From: Tretioscincus oriximinensis | Taxonomy: Eukaryota > Chordata > Lepidosauria > Squamata > Gymnophthalmidae | Length of the DNA stretch: 64,000 nt | Reading direction: 5' to 3' | NCBI GenBank assembly: GCA_022410635.1 | Contig: JAJVDF010000167.1 | Location: 711,692-775,691 of the forward strand | Shown here: one piece after another, positions 21,240 to 33,369 of the stretch | How positions within the stretch are numbered: position 1 is the first letter of the stretch | How the letters are laid out: each line of letters starts with the position of its first letter | Translations under genes and position numbers: made by a program | The notes under the pieces: generated by a model | What the model was told of the DNA's origin: nothing | Seen by the model: the letters and a program-made list of their open reading frames with translations, nothing else | Database searches by the model: none

Positions 21240-21650
21240 AAAACATAAGAACGTAACAAAAGCTCTGCTGAATTAGGCCACAGTTCATCTAGTCCAGCAT
21301 TCTGTCGCATATGGTGGCCAATCAATTGCATCTGGGCACTCTCAAGCTGAAGAAGGTAAAATCTGCACCTGTTATTGACTTCCTACAAATAGTATTTCAA
21401 AATACATCCCAGAGGCAGTATCAAGAGATTCATCTTAATAGCTATTAATATCCTTGGCTTCTATAAACTTGTCCAATCCTGTTTTAAAGCTACTCAGGCT
21501 GCTACCTACCATCATCTCTTCTGGAAATATATTCCATAAACCAATGACACTCTGGGCAAAAAATACTTTCCNTTTTTATGCTAATCCCTGTGCCTATCAG
21601 CTTCAAGGAATGGCCCCTGATCCTAGTACTGTGTGATAGAAATCCATCTA
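21240..21650 (-). mobile_element. CR1 family A copy 6, 3' end
   Basis: The octamer form AACATAAGAACGTAAC is followed by 'CATCTAGTCCAGCATTCTGT' and the rest of the family A UTR, diverged. Truncated near 21650 before any RT coding sequence. Confidence 0.87.
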
Positions 21651-22125
21651 ATATGGTTCAACCTGCTTCATGCACATATATAATCTGGAGTAAGAAACAA
21701 CAATCTGGATTAACAACAACAGACCTAGCAAGGTACATGCATAAATGATCCATCAGAAACCCTTTTAATAATCAGATTTCTTAGTCAGTCAGAAGAACAT
21801 GGACAAATTGAAATAAATTCATAGTCACAGGAAAAATAAATGGTGCTCACAGTCAGGATATATGGGACTTACCACCATTTTTATTAACTTTGAGGATTTT
21901 TTCAGGTGCTTCCAATGGCAGCAAATAGCAAAACATAATTGCATCCCCCTATTTCAATCCACTCACTTTGTTAGAACACTGCAACTATCAATTAATTCTT
22001 GGCAGTGCGATCCAGACATCATTTATTTATTCCACTATACTCAGATATTCCGGAATAAAGCGCCGCATGGACTAGTTTATTTTAGAATTTCTATGCTTTA
22101 TTACAGTCCATCCATCTAACTTGGG
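21651..22125. other. No confirmed feature
   Basis: AT-rich. A short palindromic patch (GATATTCCGGAATA, about 22043-22060) resembles one at 59030-59085 (GATATTCTGGAACA) and may be a piece of a DNA element, but I cannot delimit it. Confidence 0.4.
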
Positions 22126-22464
22126 GTACATGCNCACAGCTATTTTCTTCTTCAATCGGCGCAAGATGAGGGAAGTTCGGGCACACACGTTAGGTGGTCA
22201 CCCAATATTCACGGGATATTCAGGCATCGTTCTGGAGAACCTCCCTCTTCTCACAGCTAATCTCCGTCCTCTCCTGTGTACACAAAATTAGGTGCAAGAG
22301 GTCAAATCAAGTGGAGGGCACTGCGCTGAGACCAATGAGCGATATTTTCAGGAGGGGAGAGATGACAGGCAAACGCAGCCGTCTCCTCTCTCTCCTGAAG
22401 TTGCTTTGGTGGGGAAATATGTCCACCTTTTCCTTAGCCCAGCCAGCCCTCTGCCTGCTTTGGG

Positions 22465-22629
22465 GGGCTGCTGCCNGGAGACTGGNTAGGTGAAGTGATG
22501 AGCAGCATTGATGTCATTGCTGTCAAGTGTCAAATTTGGCTGAGGCGANAAGGAGGAGGTGGGGAGGTTGACAGCGACGATGTCAATGCTGCTCATTGCT
22601 TCACCTAGCCAATCTCCAGGCAGCAACCC
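22465..22629. repeat. Long inverted repeat inside foldback element
   Basis: Core arms 22465-22526 and 22568-22629 (62 bases) share 'AGGTGAAG' and 'ATGAGCAGCATTGA', with few mismatches. The pairing continues outwards through AGCCAGCCCTC / GAGGGCTGGCT and more loosely to about 22400 and 22680. The loop is 41 bases. Ambiguous bases lie in both arms and the loop (22476, 22486, 22550, 22641, 22670 approximately). Confidence 0.85.
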
Positions 22630-22724
22630 CTGAAAGCAGNTGGAGGGCTGGCTGGAAGGAGGAAATTCTNCTGAAGCAACATGGCGGAGCCATCTGCATG
22701 TCTGTCATGAGAATATGTATAACA

Positions 22725-22814
22725 GTGTGCACAGACACACGCTCCTATATTCTGGAATATAGCTTTGTTGTGTGCACAGACACATGATTGCTATATTCCA
22801 GAATATAGCTTTGT
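22725..22814. repeat. Two 45-bp tandem repeats with palindromes
   Basis: GTGTGCACAGACACA starts at 22725 and at 22770. Each unit then contains an 18-base near-palindrome (CTATATTCTGGAATATAG in the first, its complement form in the second) and AGCTTTGT. Confidence 0.85.
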
Positions 22815-22850
22815 AGCATTTATTAGGTCGTTGTGTGCATGCAGCCTTAC

Positions 22851-25068
22851 ATTTGCATGCAGCTTGAGACATATACTACTGCTTTGTTATCACCATCATA
22901 TTGATTACCACTGATTCTACTTGTATATTTTTCAGCTTTCTTTCTTTTTCTTTCTCTCATCTTCCATACTGTTAAGCCTCGGTTTTTTACTCATAGTTTG
23001 TATTTCCCTGCCCCCCAGTTTAAGAAACTTCCCATCCAAACAGATAAGTTGCTTTTATGCACGTATTTGTTTATTAGAAACATTTAGATACCATTCTCAA
23101 CTTACTTAAAATTTTAAGGTGTTGTTTAATCAATTGCACTCAATCGATGGGTCTAGTGAAGTTAATGGTGTTTAAGTGGATGAGTTTAAAGCTCCATTGG
23201 AATCAATGCTCAGTTACAAATCTTTTCGGGAGTTAAAAAGTTGTTGCNGGATCCTAGTATGAACAAGATGGGTGTGGGCAAAAAGGAAGTGGGGGAGCAA
23301 GCTGAGACTTGGGTCCTAGTCAGACATTTACTTTTAAACATATTTATATCCTTCAGCTTAGTATGTGTGTCTCCCACAACCTCAGGTTAAACCCACCCAC
23401 AAAACAAAACAAAAAAGCCAGCTTAATCTTATTCTTTAGAATTAAAGAAGATTCAAAAGTAAATGTGTGAGCAGGACTTCAAATCACCCTTGCAAGAATG
23501 ACAGTCACCCAAAGAGAATGGCACAGATAAATCAGACCTAGAGAGCATTATTAACACCTTTATGAATGAGTTTGCTACAGTGTAGGCAGGTTAATGATGA
23601 AAAATAATTAGTTATGTAATTAGACACTGTCCACATGAGACACATGCAGATCTAAGTGCTTTGAATTAGATAACACCTGACTTACCCAGAGAGAGAAAAT
23701 AATGAAAACTTGTTAAGAGCTGTGCACTTTTAATTAGAGTACTGTGGAATCCTGGAATTTTCTCAGTTTTGTTATTTTATTCCTGGTTGACAATAAAAAG
23801 AAGATTATCATTGAAGGCTTGGCCTAATCAATGATTTAGTATTAAACTTAGAATTAAAAGAATCTGTCCCTTCAAGTTCACTGCTTTAGAAGGAACAGAA
23901 ACAAAATCTGGGGTTACATCTGGATTCTCCACTGCTTCCATTTGAAGCAGGCATTGGAAGCTGAACCTGGTGAAAAGTCCTCTCTTCTATCGCCAATAAA
24001 GGTCCAAAGCTCAACCCAAATTTTATGTGGGAACCCTAATTGTAGCCTACTCTTCAAGAGGAAGTGGGGAGGCCTTTTCTNCACTAGACCTTATAACACA
24101 TTTTATCCTAGAAGAGGCACTGATGTCCGCATGTTAAAGCTGACTTTGGCAGTCCCCAGATGGCAAAAAATGAAAGTGCAATTTATTGACCTTTTCTATA
24201 ACCATTTATCTCACATTTACAGTTTATTTTGAAGCAGTGATTTTTCCCTTTTCTACTGCTCTCAAATTCTATTTTGCAGTGGCTGCTGTTTCTTTATTTC
24301 AAACCCTTTTAAAAAAAACAATACAAGATTTCAGAGCACAAAAAACATACCGCATTCACAGCATCTGTTTCCCATGGGATCTGACATACATTTGCTTTAA
24401 AGTTACTCTTTGTCTTTGCTTAACTTGAATAGCATACGCCACAAGAAAGAGTGTGTTCATGGAAAACATAAATGTGATCCCTCAGCATAACATTCTCAGA
24501 TAAGGAGGCTTGACTTGAGAGATGATAAGGCCTTACTTTTGGGGGGAGGGAAGATAATACTGAATAACATAACACAGTATGAATGAGCAGTGGCAAATGC
24601 TGTAAATAAGACTCAGTCTACATAAGACCACTTCAGCTCAGAAATCTCTATGCTGTAGCTCTGACACGGTTAAGATGTAATTCAAATCAAGGGCTGTGGG
24701 TCTTGCAAGGTTTCTTTTTAGCAACACTGCTCAGGTTGCCCTTGGTTGGAGATCTGGATCATTGCCACAAGCTAACATATAAAGTTCCTTGCAGAACACA
24801 AAAGCCACTGTACCCAGCAACAGCTGGGCTCTGACATCCACTTCTTTGTGAAAACACTTCATTAAGAAACATAGAAACAGCTCCAAATTGTCCTGTGCTT
24901 CACACTCTGAATCTGATAAACTGATTAGAAAACAAAATAACCTGTTTTCTGTAAGTGGTGTTGGTTTTTAAATGGAATTAGTTTTTATTCCAAAGCTCCT
25001 TAATGCCACTTAGATTCCTCACTCAGAGTTTGAGGGTCAATTAACAATGCAATGCTATGTGTTTACTC
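22851..25068. other. AT-rich DNA without recognised feature
   Basis: No repeat family or gene recognised. Small frames only. Confidence 0.5.
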
Positions 25069-25103
25069 TGAAGTAAGGCCTATTAAATTTAATGAGGCTT
25101 CTT
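25069..25103. repeat. Imperfect palindrome, sauropsid 'AAGTAAG…' repeat core
   Basis: 'GAAGTAAGGCCTATTAAATT' and 'TAATGAGGCTTCTTCC' form a palindrome around AAATTT. It resembles the core of a common reptile repeat (ACTCAGAAGTAAGTCCCATT…). Short and diverged, so uncertain. Confidence 0.4.
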
Positions 25104-25132
25104 CCCTAATACATTGGCACACAAAAGGAGAA

Positions 25133-25816
25133 TGAAGTTTAACGGGGGTTCGCTTTCCACGTTATTAGGTGCCTTACGGAAATCTAAGGCAGCTTGGTCC
25201 GAAGTAGATAAACACGTGTAACAGGAATCACACGGGAAACACAACTTGGATCAGGAAGCAATTTCAGGAGGTCTACGGGTCATGGAGTCCTCCTGAATGA
25301 CCCCGAGTTCAATCTTTTATTGACTACAGAATCAGAAGGCGTGGATAGATACAGTGATGTCAGAAAAGGGGTTGGCACAGCACACGTGGGTTAGGGCAGA
25401 CCCAGGTTGTGACACCTGTGTGACGTGGTTCTCTCCTCCCAAGGAGGTGCAGCCTGGTCAGGAAATGCCAAATATGGTATGGTGGTGGGGTACAGGATGG
25501 ACCCTCTTTAGCCATTGTTTGCTTTGCTATTATTCTAATTACAGGAACCCAGTGACTCACCCACAGGAGAAATGGTCTTAATGGTCTTAAATGGTTTACC
25601 TCCAGGCCACTATCAGGCTGATGTCTTCAGCCCAGGTGCACAGCCTGGTCAAACAAAGATAGCTCCTTTGCCATAATGGGTGTCATTAATCCATTCAGTC
25701 TGGCAAGGTTTCTTGAGCAAGATATGCCCTTAGGTCAGGAAAAGGTGAATTGGCTGTTCCTGTTTACTCCTGGGCTGGGTTGACCAGATATTTTTTTCCA
25801 AAATTTCCCTACAGGC
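25133..25816 (-). mobile_element. Candidate second LTR or LTR fragment
   Basis: On the minus strand the block starts TGTAGGGAAATTTTGG (right border 25816) and later has AATAAA at 25316-25321. That is followed by 'GATTGAACTCGGGGTCATTC' and about 180 bases of U5-like sequence ending at about 25133 (…AACTTCA). It has more CpG and GC than its surroundings. I found no target-site duplication and no primer-binding site, so the borders and the LTR assignment are tentative. The overlapping opposite-strand frames at 25354-25581 are not genes. Confidence 0.4.
25316..25321 (-). promoter_or_regulatory. AATAAA signal in candidate LTR
   Basis: Perfect AATAAA on the minus strand ('CAATAAAAGATTG'), placed as expected for the end of an R region if the block is an LTR. 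Confidence 0.4.
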
Positions 25817-25819
25817 CTC

Positions 25820-28527
25820 ACTTTGANTAGCAGAGGTCAATCTATGTATATTTTATATTAAATATATGAATGCCAATTAATATATGCCTACATGGCGAAT
25901 CCCCACAGAAGTTAGGATCCAAACCAAATTACATGCTTTTAAATGTCAGCCCAGCCAAGAATGGCAAAATTTTAGACATAACTATCTCTTTTTAAAGACT
26001 GCTAAATCACAAATATTCACAAGGGCCAGGTCACATAATTTAATCCAGCTCTTCAGAAATGAAGATAGTTTAAAAACACATGACCAGGCCTCAAAATCCT
26101 AAAACGTGTTTCTCTATGCCCCTTATTCAATTTCTGTCCTTTCTTCTCTAATTTTTCATGTAACATATTTTAGAATTTAAAGAATGTAAAAAATCTTTAA
26201 GCAGCCAAAATTAGGACATGATTGCAACTCCTATCCTGTAATTTTGCTGGTGCAGTTGATATTTAGGGACATGGATCTATCTTGGATCTAACAGCCTTAC
26301 TCTTCTTAAACTCACCTCATTCCTGCAAGTAGATCTACAGCAGCAAATTCCATGGTTTAACTATGTATCGTTTTTGTTTACTTTATTTATACTGAACTTT
26401 CCCCTAACCAGTTTTATTATATTCCAGGGACTCAATTTTTGTTTGGATATATTTTTAGATGGTAAATTTCCCTCTCTTTTATTCACAAGCATCTCAAGCC
26501 AAAATGCTTCAAATGTAACAATGTTTTCTTCATTAAATAATTTTTTTGCCATTTGATCATCTAGATTGTATTTTCTATGTCATTCCCAACTCTACCTTTT
26601 TTAGCAGACTTGCACACTATAATCTAACTTCACTCATGTCAAACAGGTACACAGACCTGCTCTTCCCTCCCCTCTTCCTTCCACACATTCTCCTCTTCTT
26701 CCCAAAGATTTCTGCAAAAACAGCACATGCTGGGTTGACATTTTCTCTCCAGATCATCACAACCACAAGATCTATTTCCTGCTAATTCTCCACACACACA
26801 CATACACACACACACCTATTTCTTTTTCTTTTTTAAACATCTCCATCCGCATCACTTTAGTTTTGCTTGCACAGGAAAGCCCTTGCCTTTTCTAATACTG
26901 ATTGGGGAAGTCCTTTCAGCACTGCTTCCAGTCCTGCTTTGTTTTTGCCAACCTGAATAAACCAACTGAATAAGGCACCCAAAAGCCAGAGTTCATCAAG
27001 GTATGGGGGTGGAAAACTTCAAGTACACCAAATATGCATGCTTTCTGTCCTAAAGGCCACAAAGATAATTTAATTGTCAGAGTGATTTAAAGCACTTTTG
27101 ACAAGTACAGTAGCCTAAACAACANGGGAATTCTGCTTCTGCAGACCCCTACAGTATGGAAATGTGATGGACTATGTGCCATAATATATTAATTGTCCAT
27201 TTAAAAATAATATTTCCCTAATTAATCACGCACAGAAACAATTGCATTTTAAAATTAAATGCCTTTGCTGGGAAAAAAGGGTGGTCAAGATAAGAAGAGA
27301 GGTGANCAGATATAAAAGTCTTCCAAAATGACTGAATCAAAAGTAACTCTGACATGCCATTCAGATTGCTGGAGAGTGCATAGGCTCATTTTTTAAATAA
27401 AAAAAAAATCTGAAAGGTCTTTTCCTTGTAAAATGCTGAGCTTTGCAAATAAAAGACATGCATCAGTTGGAAGAAGGCGTAAAGATGTGTGTTTCGAAAG
27501 GCTGAAATACTGACAGCCTTGCCAGTGAAAATCCTCTTTATGCAAAGGCGAGGTGCACGGCAGGCAGCTACACAGAAGCTTAGAGTCCTTATATTACCTT
27601 CCTAATAATAATCTTTAGGGCTGAACAGCGANGCAATGCCCGTGTCAGCTTAAAATGCAAACTTCCTGCTGATTGAGTCAGGCAGATGATTGTGACTGAA
27701 GGACCTTCTCTCTCTCTCATTCACATACAAATTCCCTTAAGCATTGCAACTTCTGTATTTCTTAAAACACACAGGAGAAAAGCAGCAATCAAGTTTCTTC
27801 CACAAGTTTCTTCTGCTATGGATTATGCATTTAAATTCCTCAGCAGAAACACTGAAGGCTAACAAGTTATTCCTAAAACTTGCTGAGCTGGCATATGACT
27901 GCTTAGGACAGAATCTTGCTGACTGCCATGNCAGGGCTACAGAAAGACTAATTCTTGTATTGACTAACATGGTTCCTTGCACTGCAGCAANATATACTAT
28001 TCAGATCTCAAAGCATAAAAAATTCTTTGCCACAAATCACAAAACAGAAATTGCTGTTCAAAATGGTACTTTGATTTTCTCATCTTGCCCTCATATATGA
28101 ATTAGAATTAATCTGTAAGCTCATGTCAAACCAAGTACAGTAACTGAAGGCTAGTAACTAACGGTTAAAAAAATATATTGAGACTATTCCTTAATAAAAA
28201 TGGCTTACTGTACCTAACCTAGTACTAATACATGTAGTTATTGGACAAACTCATCCTCAACAAAGTTCCTATTTGTTTTATGGTAGTACCTTGGAGAAGG
28301 AAAGACTGAATGTCAGACATTTTAATTTTAAAAAGTAAGGGAGATAGATACCATTCTAGTATCTATCAGTGCTTGCAGCTGATAAATTATTAAAAAGTGT
28401 GTTGCGTCTTCTATCGTTTATGTGTTTGCACTTCAATTATAAACATACAAACATACATAACCATTCTGGCAGGAAGGATGGGTTGGCATGAGGGAGGACT
28501 TATTTTAATTATATTTTAATAAAGGAC
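25820..28527. other. AT-rich DNA; one CA microsatellite
   Basis: A short (CA)n lies at about 26790-26815 and a (TC)n at about 27707-27718. Otherwise no recognised feature; the 118-codon frame at 27744-28100 shows no domain and overlaps an opposite-strand frame. Confidence 0.5.
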
Positions 28528-29060
28528 CCGCCAGGCAGTCAGGCACGTGGGTGTTGCGGGGGGGCGGGCAGGCTATGGCATCAGCCACNTTCCAGGCCAA
28601 GATTTGGCCCCTATGGCGCACCATCGGCAGGAGGCAGAAGGAAGGGAGGGCTGGTGCGAGTGAGAGTTTGCTGTCCCTCCCTCCCTCTTGTCATGGCTTG
28701 GGTGGGCCGAAAAGGATAGTTATGCTTTGGGTAGAGATTCCCTGACTATCCTATAATTGGTGAGGGCCCATTAAGGGGTTCAGAGTCACAGAGCTTGCCC
28801 TAGGGGAGAGGTTGGAAGCCAAACATGACTTCGAGTCNTGGGGGAAGGGCTCTATAAATGTGGGCATCTTGCAGCTCTGAAAAACCTCCATGATCCTCTG
28901 TTGGCCACCTTAAGCGTATGCTTGAGGAGGCTCACGGGAATGAGCTACAGTTTGCTGTCTTAATCATGGGCTGGGCAGAACTCGCCAAGGGGCGAGGTGG
29001 ATGGCACCTGTCAAATAACAGATTGACAGTGCTTGTGGATGGATGGTTAGCCACATGGTT
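28528..29060. other. GC-rich block with TATA box, unidentified
   Basis: Base composition changes sharply at about 28528 ('ACCCGCCAGGCAGTCAGG') from AT-rich to GC-rich and drifts back after 29060. It contains 'GGCTCTATAAATGTGG' (TATAAA 28853-28858), and an AATAAA follows at 29207-29212. No long open frame, no end repeats. It could be an LTR or other transposon part or a promoter. I cannot identify it. Confidence 0.4.
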
Positions 29061-29259
29061 AAGAACAGCTGTTTAGGGATCNTCGGCCAAGATGNTGCTA
29101 TTATTGTTAGCCATGGCCTAATTTATTCCACTTCCTTATAATAAGTTCACTTCTTTACAACAAGTTATATGTTAATGTGTATGTCACAAGATCCGACAGT
29201 TAACTTAATAAATTTATATTTGAAATATGTAGGTGCCATTCCTGGTAGCCTTCACCTGC

Positions 29260-29720
29260 AATTCATATACTTTATCCCTGCATAATTACTCATCCTGAGA
29301 CCTCCTGGGGAAGGATGGATATAAATGTCTATGTAAATAATACTAACTACACCTTCATATAGATATTGAAGTGTGTGTAAGACAAGATCTGTTCCCAAGT
29401 GAGTTCTCAGGATGTTGAGCAATAATATCCCACAAGTACACTCTAACATCTGTTCTAGAGATAGGAGATGACCCATTACANTGTGCTTCAACCTTCTTCC
29501 AAACTCATAACCTTTCAAGAAGAACACTTCCTGTATAAGCAATGGTATCAAAAATCACTGAGAGATCCAAGAGAAACAACAGTTTCACTTCATCTGTCCT
29601 TGTTCCAGGGAAGATCATCAACTAGGTTAGAAAGGCAGTTTTGGTGTCATAATCAGGGTCTGAAACCAGATTGAAATAGGTCTACTTAATCAGTTTTTCC
29701 CAAGCATGGCTGTATCTGAA
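29260..29720 (-). pseudogene. L2-type LINE reverse transcriptase fragment (motif A region)
   Basis: In one minus frame at 29544-29573 the RT motif A region reads 'KLLFLLDLSVIFDTI', close to the L2-clade form LLDLSAAFDTI with its catalytic aspartates. Just upstream (about 29620-29690) the frames give a degraded form of the GFRP…TxTALV.LVDDL stretch that precedes it in L2 elements. Downstream the sequence fades. Multiple stops and frameshifts: an old dead copy. Confidence 0.6.
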
Positions 29721-29892
29721 CAACAACAAACATCTGTAATATCTGACAGATGTAACCAAAATTCAGGACACATACAGCCCTACACAACTTTCAATATAAT
29801 GCTATAAAAACAAAAATAGAAATACTAAATTAGAAAAGATGGTTAACCATACAAAAGCACATTAACTGATACACAGAATATGGAATATATTT

Positions 29893-30163
29893 TTCCACTG
29901 TTATTTATTTATTTATTTATTTGTACTTATATCCTGCCCTATACCCAAAGGTTTCAGGGCAGCCAACCAATGGGCAGCACATATAGCTTTTGTTGCTTTC
30001 TCCACAACAGATACCTGCGAAATAGGTGGGGCTGAGAGAGTTCTAAAGAATTGTGACTGGCCCAAGGTCATCCAGCTGGCTTTCATGGAAGACTGGGGTA
30101 TCGAACCGGGAGACTACCAGATCAGAGTCCAACACTTTAACCACTACACCAAACTGGCTCTCA
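29893..30163 (-). mobile_element. Complete tRNA-headed SINE with L2-like 3' tail (SINE-B)
   Basis: Reading the minus strand: a tRNA-like head with A box TGGTGTAGTGGTTAA (30138-30152) and B box GGTTCGATACC (30097-30107), the internal promoter for RNA polymerase III. Then comes the Sauria/Squam-type body ('GACCTTGGGCCAGTCACAAT', 'CTCTCAGCCCCACCT'). The 3' end 'GCCCTGAAACCTTTGGGTAT' with (AAAT)n matches the 3' end of L2 copies here. That suggests mobilisation by an L2 reverse transcriptase. Confidence 0.85.
30097..30152 (-). promoter_or_regulatory. Pol III A and B boxes of SINE-B
   Basis: The A box at 30138-30152 and the B box at 30097-30107 are about 30 bases apart, as in tRNA genes. The B box GGTTCGATACC fits GGTTCGANTCC with one change. 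Confidence 0.75.
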
Positions 30164-30353
30164 TACGTATAGGTTTCAAGCATCTAAATTTTAGTCACTA
30201 GTTGAGGGATTTTTTTTCTCTCGCCTTCACATACACACAGGTGAAAAAAAAGGCATACACAAAATAAAAGCCAAGAATTGGAAACTCCCAAGTACTATTT
30301 ATTTTTCTGTCAAAGTTTTGAGAAATGGTTTGAATTTAAGGAAACAATCTCAT

Positions 30354-30590
30354 AGAATCGTAGAATAATAGAGTTGGAAGGCACCTCCAGGGTCATCGAG
30401 TCCAACTCCCTGCTCAATACAGGATTCATTAAACCATCCCAGACAGATGACTGTCCAACCTCTGTTTGAAGACTCCAGCGAAGAAGAACTCACCACCTCC
30501 TGTGGCAACCTATTCCACAACCCTGACTGTTAGAATGTTTTTTTTTCTGATATCTAATCTAAATCTACTCCCTTGCAGTTTCATCTCAAA
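30354..30590 (-). mobile_element. CR1 family B 3' end
   Basis: Octamers CATAGAATCGTAGAATAATAG, then 'GAGTTGGAAGGCACCTCCAG', 'CAGGATTCATTAAACCATCC' and 'TACTCCCTTGCAGTTTCATC'. Same text as 8511-8760. Truncated at about 30590. Confidence 0.92.
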
Positions 30591-33260
30591 TGAACTCAAA
30601 ATAATGAATGATTATTTTATCCTTCATCATTGATAGCAAATAAAGAGGGGATACATAAGAGGGTTCTTATGTTAAACTGCTGTGGAATAAACAACTGAAC
30701 TCTCATAAAACTCCTCCTGTTTTACACCTTCTTGTTCACTCCTAGTAGATGGAGGAACTACAGTGGAGCTGCCATGTATGTTCTTTTCATTTCTTAATCT
30801 GACTTGATTGTATTGAACAGTCTAAGATGCACTGTACAGCTTCCCCTAAATTCATTTAACATTCATAATAACTTTCCTTTTAAATAATAAACCTGGTTCC
30901 TCAGCAACAAGTGATTGGGGGGGTAGCAGTCTGNGGCAGAAGATGAGAAAAGGGAATCAGAAATGGTCCTTGGTACATGGTTTCCATTAGGTGCCAATCT
31001 ATACATTCCCACTCAGAAATGAATAAATATTAGCATCTATATTGTTTTAGTAACCGGCTCCAGCTGCTCTAGTATTTTAGGGCTTGAGACCTTATTCAAG
31101 AGACTCTCAATCCACTATGATTTTCTTCCCCAAGACCATTAGCAAAGGCAACTCATCTTACTCTCCTTTTTTTGCCACTAACAACAAGTAATTGCAATAT
31201 ATGCTTTCACACAAGCTAAACTCGCAACGCTATAAAAATGTAACTCAGAGGCAGTAGTCTGTGGTCATTAGTGTTCCTATCCCATATTTCATGTACAAGC
31301 ATTATAACCTGCTATACACTGGATGTATGGAGAGTGTATTTCTGATTCCTAAGGATAAATGGGATTTATGAAAATCATCTATTCATTCCTCCTCATTGTT
31401 TGGTCGTCAGTTTTCAGGGTCAGAAAATATTCAAGGTCCCTGCCAAACTGATCTAAATCAGGTTAAAAAAAAANCCAGAATATCAGGTTGTCCATTATGT
31501 GGTCCTATCCCCACCCCCCACCCTCTCATACCATTAAAATTAAATAAATAGATACAGATTTTTTAGGGCATTTGTGGTGGGGCATTATAATCTGTGCAAC
31601 TGTAACTGCAAATGCCACAATGCTATGCTCTCCTGCAACCAGGGCCATATCTAGGGAAAATATAGCTACTGGTCGTAGTAAGAAGATATTAATATTTTTT
31701 ATTGCTTTTATTAGTATGAAACCCAAAGTAGCTGAGGGAAGGGGGAGAGTAAAATAAATAAAGCAGGTAAGTAAATTAGAGCCCATGAGCAAAATAAAGC
31801 CAAATTATGGGCCTGTCTGCAATCAATGCTTTTCTCTGCTTGTAGAAAGAAAATTCTATTGTGAAACAGGCCACACACGTTATTTGCCAAGCACTTTGTT
31901 TAGGTACCTAAATAANAGAGAAGACACCTACATTCACAGAAGCTTCCTATTTTTTATACATTCCTAGTACAAGTGTGGAGCTGATTCTAAAAAAAGAAAA
32001 GAAAAGTTAAAGTCTGTGAATGCAATCACGAGCTTACAAATTCCAGCTATGGTGTCTCTCTTCACTATCTTATTTTCCAATGCTTTTTGGAAAAGAAAAT
32101 ACAGGCAATACCAGTCTTCACTTCCCATGAAGTTGGCAGCAAGGAAGAAAGAAAACACACAACTCTCATGCAATATCTATTCTTACTGGGCATTCCCAAA
32201 GCTGATACAAGGCATTAGTCTGGAAGCCATGTACCAAAGGAAAGCATCACAAGAATGGGAGAGCAAATAAATAGCTGCTAACTTTCCCAGATTATGTCAA
32301 CAAATTGACAGTGATGTTGTGTCATGCTGTGTTTGTAACTGATTGTGAATGTTATCGTGGCCTCATTACTCCTTTCTAACTACTGGCTTGATTTTCTGCA
32401 GAGAGATAGTTGAAGGTGAATAAATAACTTCCCATCTGGATGGGCACTTTACAGTTGATGTACTAATGCTACTGAGGCATCACATTTTACTACATGAATC
32501 CCAAGCATTTGGAAGCAACTGAACTGCTTCAGTTAACAAATGACCTAAAACTTGAGAAGGATGCTATTATTGTAGAATAATATTGTATAATATTTTAGGA
32601 CTAATATGAAAGATGCAAAGAGATGTAAGTTCTCATCCCAGTATGCCTATCAGATATACAAATCCTATATTATGCTTCAAAGCACAATAACGTATTATAT
32701 GTCTTATGTCAGACTGATTGTTGCTTATAACATTTTCATTTCTATTAAACAGCTTGATCAAACTATTAAATAATGTGACAAAAGACCTTCTCCACCACTG
32801 TCCTATTGTACAAGCATTTGAAGGTTTTAATTCACAAGCGCACATGCAGCTTTAGGCTACAGAATATTACATCCATATGGAACAAGGCCATTAAAGTGGC
32901 CTATGGGGTTAAAATAAGCTTGTGACCTTTTTGAATAGAAGACTACTTTGCAATAGTTGATGTATTGACCAATGACAGACTAGAACAGACACCATTATGC
33001 AGTTGGCAGTTAGGAACTGCTTCAGTCTATAAATTGCAAGGAGTTTAATGTCACTTGATCTAGTAAAAAATAATCTAGTTTGGAACAAGATACTGCATTG
33101 TAGGAGGATCCTGACATAATGTCTTACATTCACTGATTGCTGCTATTAGTAACAAAGTTGCTATTAATATGTTGTTGCCTTTCATATTTCTTCGTTGCCT
33201 TCCCCAATCTTCATTCAGTGATTAAAGAATTTCAACAAGTTTTTGTGCCTATTTTTAGAT
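30591..33260. other. AT-rich DNA without recognised feature
   Basis: No gene or repeat family recognised. Confidence 0.5.
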
Positions 33261-33369
33261 GTGTCTGTTTTTAACATGTTTTTATTGTTAACTGCCTTGA
33301 GACCTTCGGGTATAGGACAGTATAAAAATGTAAATAAATAAATAAAATAAATAGATAAATAAATAAACT
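33261..33369 (+). mobile_element. L2-type 3' end
   Basis: 'TTTTTATTGTTAACTGCCTT', 'GAGACCTTCGGGTATAGGAC', 'TATAAAAATGTAAATAAATA' and a long AAAT/AAAATAAAT tail to 33369. Confidence 0.85.

Larger units (their letters stand above)
22126..22850. mobile_element. Foldback DNA element, copy 1 (ends GCATGCACAC)
   Basis: The left end reads 'TACATGCNCACAGCTATTTT' and the right end 'GGTCGTTGTGTGCATGCAGC', so the termini are inverted copies of GCATGCACAC. The left 130 bases and the right 80 bases recur, in inverted order, at the two ends of the block 62737-63096, which defines a family. The middle holds a long GC-rich inverted repeat (about 22400-22680) and two 45-base tandem repeats (22725-22814). No transposase. 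No clear target duplication found. Confidence 0.6.
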
